Assembly: GCA_020444075.1 (NCBI GenBank)
Contig: JAHLLR010000028.1
Location: 1 to 61,539 of the forward strand
Direction of reading: 5' to 3'
Length of the DNA stretch: 61,539 nt
DNA from: Deltaproteobacteria bacterium
GTDB taxonomy: Bacteria > Desulfobacterota > Desulfobacteria > Desulfobacterales > Desulfosarcinaceae
Each line of letters begins with the position of its first letter. The first letter of the stretch is position 1. This document shows positions 1 to 9,900 of the stretch, in pieces. Position numbers and translations under genes: made by a program. Under the pieces are notes generated by a model. That model saw nothing but the letters and a program-made list of their open reading frames with translations. It had not been told where the DNA came from and did not search any database.

Positions 1-3000
1 AACCGTCCGGGTTCGATGCCTGCAGCCAGACCATTTTCAATGGCCAGCCGGCTGATATCCGTCAACCGGCAGCCAAAAATAGACTCAGCGTTCATCGCGG
101 CCAGGGATTCCCGGCAGGTTCCGCAGCTGACACCCACGGCATCAAAGTGCAGGTGCCCGAATCGCTCCCGGATCTGGTTCAGAATGACTGCGGTGCGCAT
201 GGCCTGGCGGCGGTGCATCTCCACTTTGGCGTTAACCCTTGCCGGAAAGCCGCAGCACAGAAACGGTGGCGGCAGGATCACGCGAAAACCAGTTTTGATC
301 AAAATATGGATCGCCGCCAGGGAAACCTGTGAATGCAGGCGCTCTGAACCGCATCCCGGAAAATAGAAGAGGGTGCCCAGCACGTCGCCTTCAGGTTCGA
401 CCACTACCGTCTGGTCGCCCCGGCAGGCGGGCAGCCGACTGAAAAGGGTTCCGGCCGGAATCGGAGGCATTGGGGATTGCAGCACACCAAGCCCCTTGAT
501 CGCAGCGGACCCTGCCGATCCCGGCAGCCGCTTGAGCATCCAGGCACCGGCCCGCTGCAGCCGGCTGCCCGCCCACATGACCGTGGGTCGCAAAAGGGCA
601 TTGATCACCGAGGAACGGCTGTCCAGGTAGGCCAGGGCCAACCCGGTAGCCGGTGATGTTTTTCGGTATCGGCGCGAGGCAAGGATCTCCCGTTCCAGGA
701 TGGATACCGCGCCCGTATCGATATCCACCGGGCAGGGGGGCTGGCATTTGTGGCAGATGGTGCAGTGATCGGCCACCTGTTCCAGATATTTCAAGGCGTT
801 GAACCCGGTGGAGCGAAACCGCTGGGTCTCGTATAAAATGGCTTCGATGAGGGCCACCACGGCCAGGTTCTTGTTTCTGGGATGGTAAAACAGGTTTTCC
901 TTGGGATGAAAAACGCAGCAGGGGGTCTTGCAGCGACCGCAGCGCACACAGCCGGAGATCTTTTCCGCCAGGGCTTCCAGTTCAGCGTGGCGCAGGATGC
1001 TTGCCTCCAGTTCCAGCAGGTTGAAGGAGGGAGCGAAAACCAGCTGAGGCGCCCGGGGATCGCTCAACTTGCCCGGATTCATGACCCCGTCGGGGTCCAC
1101 CTGCCGGCGATAGCGGTTCAACGCTTCGATACGATGCTTTTCCAGGTACTTGAACTTAGTCAACCCGATGCCGTGCTCGCCACTGACGGCCCCGCCCAGG
1201 TCCACGGCCTTGGCCATGACCGCATCGGAGGTTTCTGCGGCCCGGATCATCATCTCCCGGTCGTTGGAGAATACCGGTATATTGACGTGGATGTTGCCGT
1301 CGCCGGCGTGCATATGGGTGGCAATAACGATGAGGCGTGACCGGGTATCGGTATAAATTCCCTCGATCTCGCGGTTGATCTTAACGTAGCCGCTGAACAG
1401 CTCGTTCAGTTCGCCTTTGAGCTGCCGGATATGGGTCTCCTCCTGAAGATGGTGCTTACCGGCCAGCCGAATGCGCGCCAATGCTTCCATGAGCAGTGCC
1501 TTGGCTGCCGGTAGTTTGGCCACCAGCCACTCGGGGTCTTCGAGGGGCTGAGCCGTTTCCAGGTGGGCGCCCAGGCGGAAAACCAGGGCCAGCTGATTTT
1601 CACGCTGCTCCTCGGCGTTGATGTCGTCGGCAAACTGGGCGAACTCGGCCAGGGCGGCAATGGGCAGAACGATGTCCTCGTTGAGCTTGAAAGATTGGGT
1701 TCGCGCGGCAATGGCTCCCAGGCGTTTGCGGTCCCGCCAGAAGCGCCGAGCCTCCTGTTCGTTTTCGGCCACGAACAGATGGGTGTTGGGAAAGTCGGCC
1801 ATGAGCCCTTCCAGGCGGTCCAGGCCCCGCCGGATATGGCTGTCCTCGTTGCCCACCATGTCCACCAGCAGCACGGCCTTGGGCAGGTCCTGCCGGGGGG
1901 CCTTGACCTTGTAGCCGATGGCGCGCACGTATGCATCGTCGAAGTGTTCCAGCGCCATGAGGGCTTCTTCGCCGCGGTTGACAAACGTTTCGCAGATGGC
2001 CGTGATCGCCCGGCTGGCTTCGTCCATATCCGCACCAAAAAACTCCAGGCAGCAGGTGGCCTGTCGGGGGTAAACCCGATGCAGAATGAAGTGGGCCGAG
2101 GTGATGATGCCGTCGGTCCCTTCCTTCTGGATGCCGGGCAGACCGGAAAGGGCCTTGTTGGTGATGTCCTTGCCCAGGCCGGCCTGCCGGATCTGAAGCC
2201 CTTCCAGGTCCACCGTTCGAATGGATTGCCCCGTTTCATCTTCAATGGCGAAGCGAATCCGGTCTTCGGGCAGGATGCGCCGCAGGCTGTGCGCCAAGCG
2301 CCGGACCGTGTACAAGCGCCCGTCGGGCATGGCGATGGCAAAGGACAGCAGGTTGTCGATGGCGGTGCCCCAGAGCACGGCGGTTTTGCCGCCGGCGTTT
2401 TCCGCAATATTGCCGCCGATCGTGCAGGCCCAGGCGCTGGTGGGGTCGGTGGCAAAGACCAGGCCCTGCTTTCTGGCATAGGCCATGGCCGCATCGGTGA
2501 TTACGCCGGATTCGAGGTGGAGCACCGCAACCTGGCGATTCCCCTGATCCGGCGTCGGCATCTCAATTGTCTCGATGCCACGGATGCGATCGAGCTGTTC
2601 GGTGTTGACGATCACGCAGCCGTTTTCAAAGGGAACGCTGCCTCCGGTGAGCCCGGTGCCCCCGCCCCTGGGAATCACCTTAAAACCGGCCTGGGCAAGG
2701 ACCCGGATCACTTTCGGAACCTGTGCTTCATGGGTGGGACGAACCACAGCCAGCGGCAGGCACAGGCGCCAGTTGGCAGCGTCGGTCACGTGGGCGTTGA
2801 GGGTAAACGGGTCGGTAAAGATGTTTTCCCGGCCGATAACGGGTGCCAGGCGTCGAAAAATGTGACGCTGACCGTCACGGACCTGACGAATTCCGGCTTC
2901 GGCTTCATCCAGGCAGCGCCGGCAGTCGTCCATCACTGGTGCAGATTCGGGGTGGTCGGCCGCCGCCTTCATCACCATCTTCAAATCCATGCGCACAGCA

Positions 3001-3245
3001 TTGAAAAAAAGCTGGTGACGCCGGGGGGAAACAATTAAGTCATTGCGGACGAATGGATTTCGCCACAGCATGAACAGGTCGCCATAAAAGCGCCTCAGGG
3101 GATATGCGGCCGGTCCGGCGGTCTTCAAAAACCGGCTTTTCTGCAGCCGATTGAATCCTGCATCACCGATGAGCAGGCGCAGGATCTGGCTGTCATCGGC
3201 AGAGGTGTAATTAAAAGGTATTTTCCTGATGTCGCTGTCGGGCAT
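1..3245 (-). CDS. FAD-linked oxidase / ferredoxin / CCG-domain fusion (DUF3683-type), 3' end cut by window
   Basis: Large flavin and Fe-S oxidoreductase resembling a fusion of GlcD-like and GlcF-like (glycolate oxidase / D-lactate dehydrogenase) subunits. The frame is open from an ATG at 3245 to the window edge (1081 codons, no stop), so the C-terminus is missing. The N-terminus (IPFNYTSADD) matches DUF3683-type proteins. An FAD-binding PCMH domain follows, with RGGGTGLTGG near residue 195, and then an FAD-oxidase C-terminal domain containing SGEHGIG. Two ferredoxin Cys clusters lie near residues 765 and 830 (CVRCGRCKTPC; CTICHKCQPPCP). CCG-type motifs come next: FPGCG near 958, CCGFPA near 996 and SCGTC near 1038. 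The substrate is probably a 2-hydroxy acid, with electrons passed along the Fe-S chain; this is inference from family. The upstream AGGCCGAGG is a weak ribosome site. It is transcribed away from the TerB/exchanger pair. Confidence 0.88.
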   Translation of the reverse strand, partial: MPDSDIRKIPFNYTSADDSQILRLLIGDAGFNRLQKSRFLKTAGPAAYPLRRFYGDLFMLWRNPFVRNDLIVSPRRHQLFFNAVRMDLKMVMKAAADHPESAPVMDDCRRCLDEAEAGIRQVRDGQRHIFRRLAPVIGRENIFTDPFTLNAHVTDAANWRLCLPLAVVRPTHEAQVPKVIRVLAQAGFKVIPRGGGTGLTGGSVPFENGCVIVNTEQLDRIRGIETIEMPTPDQGNRQVAVLHLESGVITDAAMAYARKQGLVFATDPTSAWACTIGGNIAENAGGKTAVLWGTAIDNLLSFAIAMPDGRLYTVRRLAHSLRRILPEDRIRFAIEDETGQSIRTVDLEGLQIRQAGLGKDITNKALSGLPGIQKEGTDGIITSAHFILHRVYPRQATCCLEFFGADMDEASRAITAICETFVNRGEEALMALEHFDDAYVRAIGYKVKAPRQDLPKAVLLVDMVGNEDSHIRRGLDRLEGLMADFPNTHLFVAENEQEARRFWRDRKRLGAIAARTQSFKLNEDIVLPIAALAEFAQFADDINAEEQRENQLALVFRLGAHLETAQPLEDPEWLVAKLPAAKALLMEALARIRLAGKHHLQEETHIRQLKGELNELFSGYVKINREIEGIYTDTRSRLIVIATHMHAGDGNIHVNIPVFSNDREMMIRAAETSDAVMAKAVDLGGAVSGEHGIGLTKFKYLEKHRIEALNRYRRQVDPDGVMNPGKLSDPRAPQLVFAPSFNLLELEASILRHAELEALAEKISGCVRCGRCKTPCCVFHPKENLFYHPRNKNLAVVALIEAILYETQRFRSTGFNALKYLEQVADHCTICHKCQPPCPVDIDTGAVSILEREILASRRYRKTSPATGLALAYLDSRSSVINALLRPTVMWAGSRLQRAGAWMLKRLPGSAGSAAIKGLGVLQSPMPPIPAGTLFSRLPACRGDQTVVVEPEGDVLGTLFYFPGCGSERLHSQVSLAAIHILIKTGFRVILPPPFLCCGFPARVNAKVEMHRRQAMRTAVILNQIRERFGHLHFDAVGVSCGTCRESLAAMNAESIFGCRLTDISRLAIENGLAAGIEPGR

Positions 3246-3584
3246 GCCCTCGGCCTTGTAATTCCGTTATAGAGACCGGTTCCAAATCATAATTCGGATC
3301 AATTGGCAACCGTTTCAACGATCACAGGCAGATTGCCCAGGCCTCAATTCTCAGGTGAACCAGGGTCAAATTTATGATATACACGCCCTGTATGCGCCCA
3401 CATACACGGTGTATGAAATGCAACAGCCCGGAAACGATAAGGGAAGACGCCCGGATGGCCGGTCTGCCGGCTGGCTGCTTTAAAAAACGGCCATGAAAAA
3501 GTGCAACAATATGGAACGTTTGTTGCATTTTGGGCCTTAACCATATCTGATCATGAATCCAGCGAGGACAGAAGGGGGAAAGGA
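3246..3584. other. Divergent intergenic region between FAD oxidase and TerB-like gene
   Basis: About 340 bases with no credible gene. It must hold the start regions of both divergent genes. The only clear structure is the TGCAACA/TGTTGCA inverted repeat listed separately. The stretch around 3395-3415 has several short TATACAC/CATACAC words but no convincing promoter pair was found. Confidence 0.6.
3502..3527. promoter_or_regulatory. Inverted repeat TGCAACA-N12-TGTTGCA, possible operator
   Basis: A perfect 7-bp inverted repeat with a 12-base centre, 57 bases before the TerB-like start codon at 3585. The half-site TGCAACA also occurs in the putative PhaR boxes of the PHA locus (27556-27570, 28254-28268), although the spacing differs. 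Operator function is inference. Confidence 0.35.
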
Positions 3585-4007
3585 ATGCCAGGCGCCAATC
3601 AGGATAAAAGCACCACCGAGTTCGACCGCGAAACCTACGTGAAAATGCTGATTTCCATTGCCAGAGCTGACAAGGAAAATGGTCTGCCGGAGTATCGCTT
3701 TATCCGGAAACAGGCTATCCAACTGGGTGTCGATTACGAACGGGTGCTCAGAGACACGGACAAGGATTTTGAAATCGGCACCCATAAAGTGTCCCGCCTC
3801 ACCGCCCTTCGCGTGCTCAAAGACGCCATCATGATCGCCTCCATGGACGGCAACTTCACCCTGCCTGAAAAACATAAACTATACACCTACGCTGAAAAGC
3901 TGGACATTCCCCGAACCGACGTGGATGAGGTGGAAACCCTGGTTGGACAGCTCAAAGCTCTGGATCAACGCTGGAAGGAACTGGTTGCCGGCCACCCCTA
4001 TGAGTAA
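3585..4007 (+). CDS. TerB-like (tellurite-resistance fold) small cytoplasmic protein
   Basis: 140-residue acidic protein with no signal peptide. Two helical repeats, ARADKENGLPEYRFIRKQA and ASMDGNFTLPEKHKLYTYA, carry the A-D-G/N-x(3-6)-E pattern of TerB/DUF533 proteins, in which acidic residues can bind divalent metal. I chose the ATG at 3585 because GGGGAAAGG lies just upstream; an in-frame ATG at 3501 has no ribosome site and overlaps the inverted repeat. The stop codon overlaps the start of the next gene (ATGAGTAA), so translation is probably coupled with the exchanger-like membrane protein. The biochemical role is unknown; tellurite resistance itself should not be assumed. Confidence 0.75.
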   Translation: MPGANQDKSTTEFDRETYVKMLISIARADKENGLPEYRFIRKQAIQLGVDYERVLRDTDKDFEIGTHKVSRLTALRVLKDAIMIASMDGNFTLPEKHKLYTYAEKLDIPRTDVDEVETLVGQLKALDQRWKELVAGHPYE

Positions 4008-5070
4008 CACCGGATTTTTTTCTCCCCTCTCCGGATATGCGGACCAGGCAGCGGCCTACTGCCGGGCGGGCCTCCATCGGTTGGACGGCTGGTACCGCCT
4101 TGCCGAGTCCATGGATCCATGGTTCTCCCTGGCCCTGTTTCTCGCCTGCTCCATGCTCATGGTTTACCGCCTCAACGTGCTGGAACGCAAAGGACTCGAA
4201 GGTACCGTGCTGGGCACGCTGGTGATGCCCTATGCTTCCGGGTTTCCCAACCTGATGTTCGCCTTCTCGCTTGGCCGGCAGGGGGGCAGCGGATCGGTCA
4301 TCGTTGAAAACTGCATCGTCAACAACGTCACCAACCTTACCCTGCTCATCGGCCTGCCGGCGCTGATATGGACACTCAACATCTTCCCTTCCCGATCGGC
4401 CCAGGCCGTTCAGAGGCCCGTGTCCAAGCTCCAGCGCCTGAACGCCCTGTCCCTGATCCTGACCCTCGTGGCCGTCTTCTTCTTCACCGGCGCCCTGTGG
4501 GCCCTGGGTCGTGATGGCAAGTTAGATTTCAGCGACGGTCTGGTTCTGGTGGGTATTTTTCTGTTCTGGCAGGTGCTGCATGTCTTTGACGTGCTCAAGT
4601 ACAACATCCACCAGCGCCGCTCCCTGTCATGGACCATCCTGGTGGATGCCCTGCTGGTGGTGGCTTTAGGTGCAGGCATCCTCCACGGCATCGACCGCCT
4701 GGTGGCCTGGGTCATGGCCCTCGGCCCGGGGTTCATCCTTTACGATCAGTTGGGTATTCTCAGCGGCTGCCTCATGGTGCTGCCCAATGCGGTGCTGGCC
4801 GCCTACTACGCCTGGGCCGGGCGGGCTGACATCGTCTACAGTTCGCAGGTGGGCGACGGCCATATCTGCATCCCCATGTGCATCGGCCTGTTTGCCCTGT
4901 TTTCCGTTATCCAGGTACCGGACCAGATGAACATGGGGATCATGGTGATCCTCGGGGCGGGGTTGCTTCACCTCTTTTTCGTCTCGGTAATCGGCCGGCT
5001 TCCCCGCATCATGGGTGCCCTGCTGACCATCGCGTACGGGATCTTCCTCTATACCGGCCTCATGGGATGA
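4000..5070 (+). CDS. Sodium/calcium exchanger-superfamily (CaCA-like) membrane protein
   Basis: 356-residue polytopic inner-membrane protein with about ten hydrophobic segments. Two related regions resemble the alpha repeats of the Ca2+:cation antiporter superfamily. The first (about residues 55-110) has GTLVMPYASGFPNLMFAF followed by VENCIVNNVTNLTL. The second (about 245-300) has DQLGILSGCLMVLPNAVLA and later SSQVGDGHICIPMC. The G-x-x-x-P-N and N-x-x-x-N features fit ion coordination in this family. The start at 4000 overlaps the TerB-like stop, which is more plausible than the longer frame from 3925. The transported ion cannot be told from sequence. The family call is fairly sure; function as a true antiporter is less so. 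Confidence 0.72.
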   Translation: MSNTGFFSPLSGYADQAAAYCRAGLHRLDGWYRLAESMDPWFSLALFLACSMLMVYRLNVLERKGLEGTVLGTLVMPYASGFPNLMFAFSLGRQGGSGSVIVENCIVNNVTNLTLLIGLPALIWTLNIFPSRSAQAVQRPVSKLQRLNALSLILTLVAVFFFTGALWALGRDGKLDFSDGLVLVGIFLFWQVLHVFDVLKYNIHQRRSLSWTILVDALLVVALGAGILHGIDRLVAWVMALGPGFILYDQLGILSGCLMVLPNAVLAAYYAWAGRADIVYSSQVGDGHICIPMCIGLFALFSVIQVPDQMNMGIMVILGAGLLHLFFVSVIGRLPRIMGALLTIAYGIFLYTGLMG

Positions 5071-5125
5071 CAGCCCCTGGCCATACCGACGGAAAAAGTC
5101 CCAATGAAGGCCCGCAGCCGTTTTC

Positions 5126-6019
5126 CTATGGGCTATCGGGCATCAGCTGCGAGCAATGTGACGCCACGGCTTGGGTATACCCTTTTTCCTCGGCCAACAT
5201 GTCCAGGTGAAGGGACGCCACCTGCTCCAACGGCGGATAAAAGCGGCGGTCCATTTTGCGGGTGTCCACCACTTTCAGGTATCGCCGACACCCCCCGCAC
5301 AAGTTCACCCGGTATTCCGGTTCATCATCGCTGTACAGGTATTCCAGTGAAGCGCTGTCCCGGTTGTGGCAAAACGGGCAGGCCATGCGCGTTACCGGCC
5401 AGCGGTGCCAGCACAGGCCGCAGTGGCTCCATTGCCGGCCCTCGGCATCCAGTTCACCGATGACGGGAGCGCTGCCGCAGATCGGGCAGTTGCTTCGATG
5501 GTCCTGACTGCCGTTCAATCGGGCGGCCAACTGGCGGGCACCGGCCTCGACACTGGGTTCGACGGCCAGATAGAGCAGCAGAGAAAGCATCTCCGGCGCT
5601 ACGTCCGTGGTCCTGGCAAGTTCCGCTATCCGGCCCTGGTCTGCCAGAACATCGACAAACAGCCCGGTCATGGCCACACCCTCCCTCACGGCCCGGGTCA
5701 ACGCCTCACCGGCGGCACCCAGTTTCTCACCGGACCGCCTGGCGATGTCGCAGATCCGCATCAGCAGCTTTTCAGCCGCCGGGAAGTCGACCGTAAACGC
5801 GGTCGGTTCGATGAGTGAGAAGCCCTCGTTTGATTTCATTTCCAGGAGAGCGGGGTCAACCGGGATCTCCCCCGGGAAGGTGTTGCCGACGGCTTGGGCC
5901 TGGGCCGCGAAAACGGGTCCGTAAAAGTCCAGGATGGATGCATATGCTGGCCGGATGGATGCCAGTTGGGCGACGGCCTGCTCCACTGCCGCCGCATCCC
6001 ATAGGGTGTGGCTGGTCAT
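5126..6019 (-). CDS. fdhE: Formate dehydrogenase accessory protein FdhE
   Basis: 297-residue cytoplasmic maturation factor for formate dehydrogenase. In E. coli, FdhE binds the Tat-exported catalytic subunit before export and carries an iron site held by CXXC motifs. Here the C-terminal half has four such motifs in order: CPIC, CGLC, CPFC and CGGC, about the family's usual arrangement. The N-terminal half is helical. The start at 6019 (MTSHTLWD) follows AAGGAAAGG; the longer frame from 6055 adds 12 unlikely residues. It lies downstream of fdhAB on the same strand, beyond a stem-loop at 6114-6150, so expression may be partly uncoupled from fdhAB. It converges with the exchanger-like gene. Confidence 0.93.
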   Translation of the reverse strand: MTSHTLWDAAAVEQAVAQLASIRPAYASILDFYGPVFAAQAQAVGNTFPGEIPVDPALLEMKSNEGFSLIEPTAFTVDFPAAEKLLMRICDIARRSGEKLGAAGEALTRAVREGVAMTGLFVDVLADQGRIAELARTTDVAPEMLSLLLYLAVEPSVEAGARQLAARLNGSQDHRSNCPICGSAPVIGELDAEGRQWSHCGLCWHRWPVTRMACPFCHNRDSASLEYLYSDDEPEYRVNLCGGCRRYLKVVDTRKMDRRFYPPLEQVASLHLDMLAEEKGYTQAVASHCSQLMPDSP

Positions 6020-6113
6020 CGGACTGTTCCTTTCCTTGGTTCGGTGTCCGCCCAAAACGCATGCGCTTAGCTTAGCATGCCCCGAGGTGATATTCGAAAT
6101 GTTTTTCCAACAA

Positions 6114-6150
6114 AAAGGAGAGGCACTGCCAGCGCAGCAGCCTCTCCTTT
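6114..6150 (-). terminator. Probable Rho-independent terminator after fdhAB
   Basis: Perfect 11-bp stem, AAAGGAGAGGC (6114-6124) with GCCTCTCCTTT (6140-6150), and a 15-base loop. Read on the minus strand, the stem is followed by a run of five T residues. It sits between fdhB and fdhE and would cut fdhE expression relative to fdhAB. Confidence 0.7.
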
Positions 6151-6219
6151 CAGGCAGCGGAGAATTTAATCAGGATACGGGACCATCCTGAGCCCATAGA
6201 TCGTCAGCGGTCCTTGGGT

Positions 6220-6939
6220 CTATGACAGCTGATGGATCGCCCGGGTAAACGGGCGCATCATTTTTCTCAAGGCCATATGGCGGGTGATCCCGTGACCGTT
6301 CGCCGAAGCCATGAGGAATTCGTGGTAATCCGCCGGTGGTTCGGTCACCAGATAGATCACATTAACGCTGTCCGCATCCACCAACTGGGCATTTTTGTGC
6401 TTTTTTATAACCAGTGACAACCGTTGTTGGGCCAGGGAAACCATCTGTTCACGCTCGCCAAAGTTCATGGTACCCGTGGGGCAGGTCTTCACACAAGCCG
6501 GCAGCAGGCCGTTGGTCACCCGGTCGTTGCACATGTCGCACTTGGCCAGGGTGCCGTCAGCCGCTTTGCGGGGTATGTGGTAAGGGCAGGACTCGATAAT
6601 CTCGTCGGCAAACAGGTTTTTGGTGTTGGCGGTAAAAATCACCGCGCCTGTTTTCTCATCCTTGAATATGGCGCTTTCGTCCCGGGCCGTTTCCAGGCAC
6701 GGCGGTTCGATGCAATGGCGGCACTGCTCCGGCAAAAAAATCCATTTCAGCTTGCCGTCGGTTTCCGTTTCGCGCATGCGGACCAGTTTGTAAGTGGAAA
6801 AAGAGAGGTCCGGCGGATTCTCGAAGGTTCCCCGGTTTTCCGTCTCTTCGGCCGGCAGGTCATGCCACTGCTTGCAGGCCACCTGACAGCCCCTGCATCC
6901 GGTGCACCGGGTGGTGTCGATAAAAAATGCGTTGCTCAT
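6220..6939 (-). CDS. fdhB: Formate dehydrogenase beta subunit, iron-sulfur electron-transfer protein
   Basis: 239-residue ferredoxin-type subunit that passes electrons from the Mo/W-bis-PGD catalytic subunit. It has exactly twelve cysteines: CTGCRGCQVAC at 12-22, then CRHC with a following PPC, SCPY, KCDMC and CVKTCP. That is enough for three [4Fe-4S] clusters, as in the soluble periplasmic enzyme of Desulfovibrio gigas. No C-terminal membrane helix is visible, unlike E. coli FdnH. No gamma (cytochrome b) gene lies nearby, so the dimer should be soluble in the periplasm and exported by hitch-hiking on the Tat signal of FdhA. The ribosome site AAGGAGGG precedes the start, 15 bases after fdhA ends. 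Confidence 0.93.
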   Translation of the reverse strand: MSNAFFIDTTRCTGCRGCQVACKQWHDLPAEETENRGTFENPPDLSFSTYKLVRMRETETDGKLKWIFLPEQCRHCIEPPCLETARDESAIFKDEKTGAVIFTANTKNLFADEIIESCPYHIPRKAADGTLAKCDMCNDRVTNGLLPACVKTCPTGTMNFGEREQMVSLAQQRLSLVIKKHKNAQLVDADSVNVIYLVTEPPADYHEFLMASANGHGITRHMALRKMMRPFTRAIHQLS

Positions 6940-6954
6940 GCCGATTCCCTCCTT

Positions 6955-9900
6955 TTACAATTTGGTCACATTAACCATGAAGGCCTTGGATTCCGGAATC
7001 CGGGTGTTGGGATCGCCGGCCGATGCCGTGAGCAGGTTGGCGCTATCCTCCTTGCCGGATGACGGCCACCGCCAGCCGAAATGCCAGGGAATCCCCACCT
7101 GGTGCACCGTCAGACCGGCGATCGTGAAGGGCTTGAACCGTTTGGTGACAATGGCGCTGCACTCCACCTTGCCGCGGGCCGAGATCACATTGACCCGTTC
7201 GCCGTTCCGGATGCCTTTGAGCCCGGCCAGTTCTTCGCTCATCTCCACGAACATCTGAGGCTGCAGTTCCATGAGCCAGCTCTGGGTGCGGGTCATCAGA
7301 CCCGTTTGCCAGTGCTCGCTGACCCGGTAGGTCGTGCCCACATAGGGGAAGCGCGGATCGCAGGTGGCATGGGCATCGGCTTCGGAGGTATAAACCGCCG
7401 CCGTGGGACTCACCATCTGGGCGTTGAGGTAGTTTTTTTCCACCGGGCATTCCAACGGCTCATAATGTTCCGGAAAGGGCCCGTCCGCCAACCCCGGCCC
7501 GAAGATCTGGGCATGACCGTGCTTTTGCATGATGAAGGGGTACTTGGCATCCTCCCGCCAGGAGCCGTCCGGGTTCTGCATCGGATACCAGCCGCCGTCG
7601 GGCACATCCCCCAACCATTTGTTGGAGACATACTTGCCGTCCTTTTCATCCCCCTTGAAGTAAACGACCCAATCCTTGCGGTCCCAGGGCACGCCCGTGG
7701 CGTCCACCGAGGCCCGGTTGTAGATGATGCGCCGGTTAACCGGCCAGCACCAGGCAAATTCCGGGAACAGCCCGATGTTGTTCACCGCGTCCTCCTGCCC
7801 GCGGCGGGCAGCCATGTTGCCCTTTTCCGTATAGCTGTTGCAGTAGAGCCAGTTGCCCGACGAGGTGGATCCGTCGGCCTGGAGGAAGGCGAAGCTGGGG
7901 ACCAGGGTTCCTTTTTTATAGGTTTTGTCCTTGATGGTGACATCCTTGACGAAGTAGCCGTTGATCTCTTTGGCCACTTTGTGGGGATCGTAGGCGCCGT
8001 CGGTGGCGTAATCCCATTTCAAATTGACGATCGGCTCGGGATAGACGCCGCCATCCCTGTAAACTTCCTTGATCTTCTCTCCCAGCGCCAGGATAATATC
8101 ACCGTCCGGCAGGCTGTTGCCCAGGGGTTTGGGGCCCTGGTAGCGCCACTGCATCCACCGGCCGCTGTTGGTGATGCTGCCCTCCTTTTCCACCGACACA
8201 CAGGCAGGAAGCATGAACACTTCGGTTTTGATGGCGCCCGGATCCATGCCCGGGCCTTTCCAGAACGATCCGGTTTCATTGTCGAACAGGTTGACGTTGA
8301 CCATCCAGTCCAGCTTGCCCAGGGCCTCACGCGTCTTGTTGGCGTTGGCGCCGCTGCAGGCCGGGTTCTGACCCCAGGCAAAAAAGCCTTCGATCTTCTC
8401 TTTGTACATGGCGTCGAAGATGTCGAACCAGGAGTAGGAGGCCCCGTCATCCACCTTGGGCAGCCATTGATAACCGAACTCGTTGGCGGCATCGGCCTTT
8501 TCGCCGAAAAAGGATTTCAACATGGAGACGCTGTACTTGGGCGTGTTCTGCCACCAGTTGGCGGACAGGGGATCCTTGCTGGTCGGTGTCCATGTTTCGT
8601 TGTAAGCCGCCAGGGTGGTGTTGGATGCCCGCGCCGTTTTGAGGTAGCCGGGCCAGATATGCCACAGCAGGCAGTGGTCCGTGGAGCCCTGAACATTGGA
8701 TTCGCCGCGAAGGGCGTTGACGCCTCCGCCAGCCACGCCCATGTTGCCCAGCAGCAGCTGGATGATGGCCATGGTGCGGATGTTCTGGGTGCCGGTGGTG
8801 TGCTGGGTCCAACCCATGGCGTACATGATGGTGCCGGCCTTGCCCCGCTCCCCGGTTTTGCTGTACACATCGTAGATCCGCTTCAGGTCGCCTTCCCCGG
8901 TCCCGGTTACCATAGAAACGGTTTTCAGGTCGTAGCGGCTGAAATGTTTTTTCAGCAGCTGAAACACGCAGCGCTTGTGCTTCAGCGACCGATCCATTTT
9001 GGGCACGCCGTTCTTGTCCATTTCAAAGGCCCACTGGCTCTTGTCATATCTGCCCAGCACCGGGCCTTCAGGATTTTTCTCGAAGCCGGAGAAGAGGCCG
9101 TCTTTGAAGTCGAATGTTTTGCCGACGATAAACGGCGCGTTGGTGTACAGGGCCACGTACTCCTCGCTGTACTGCTTATTGTCCAGAATGTGCTTGATCA
9201 TGCCTCCGAGAAAGGCGATGTCGGTCCCTGAACGCAGTGGCGCGTAGATGTCCGCCTTGGACGAGGTCCGGGTAAAACGGGGATCCACGCTGATGAGGGT
9301 GGCGCCTTTTTCCATGGCCTCGGTCACATATTTGAAGGAGATGGGATGGTTTTCAGCGGCATTGCTTCCCATGATCAGGATGCAGTCGCTGTTTTTGATG
9401 TCGATCCAGTGATTGGTCATCGCGCCGCGTCCGAACGACTCTGCCAGAGCCGCAACCGTGGCGCTGTGTCAGATGCGCGCCTGGTGTTCGATATACACCA
9501 GCCCCAAAGCGCGCATGAGGGCCTGGTAGGCCCAGCACTCCTCGTTATCCATGGCGGCGCTTCCCACCGATGCAATGGCCGTCGTACGGTTGACCACCTG
9601 CCCTTGGTCATTTTTGACGGTAAAGGAGGAATCGCGGGTTTCCTTCACGCGAAGGGCGATTTTTTCCAGGGCCCAGTCCCAGGAGACCAGCTGCCACTTA
9701 TCCGAATAGGGCGCCCGGTACATGGGTGCGGTGAGCCGGTTCTCGTTTTCCGTCAACTGCTTGAGGGAGGCCCCTTTCGAGCAGAGGGCGCCGCGGTTGA
9801 TCACGTGGTCCGGGTCCCCTTCGATGTTGATGACCCGGCCGTCGCCCCGCTTGCTGGTGTGAACGATGGCGCCGCACCCCACCGCACAGTAACAGCAGAT

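Noticed and set aside
1563-3038. 491-codon plus-strand frame over the FAD/Fe-S gene, and a 362-codon minus-strand frame at 1406-2494
   Set aside because: Both overlap the frame with FAD, ferredoxin and CCG motifs. Their own translations are low-complexity or Pro/Arg-rich with no family.
7081-9231. 716-codon open frame opposite fdhA
   Set aside because: It is the antisense of a gene with clear formate dehydrogenase motifs and has no recognisable domain.
9469-9471. In-frame UGA as a frameshift or pseudogene mark in the formate dehydrogenase gene
   Set aside because: The downstream codons continue the conserved active-site sequence without shift, and Sec is the known residue at this position.
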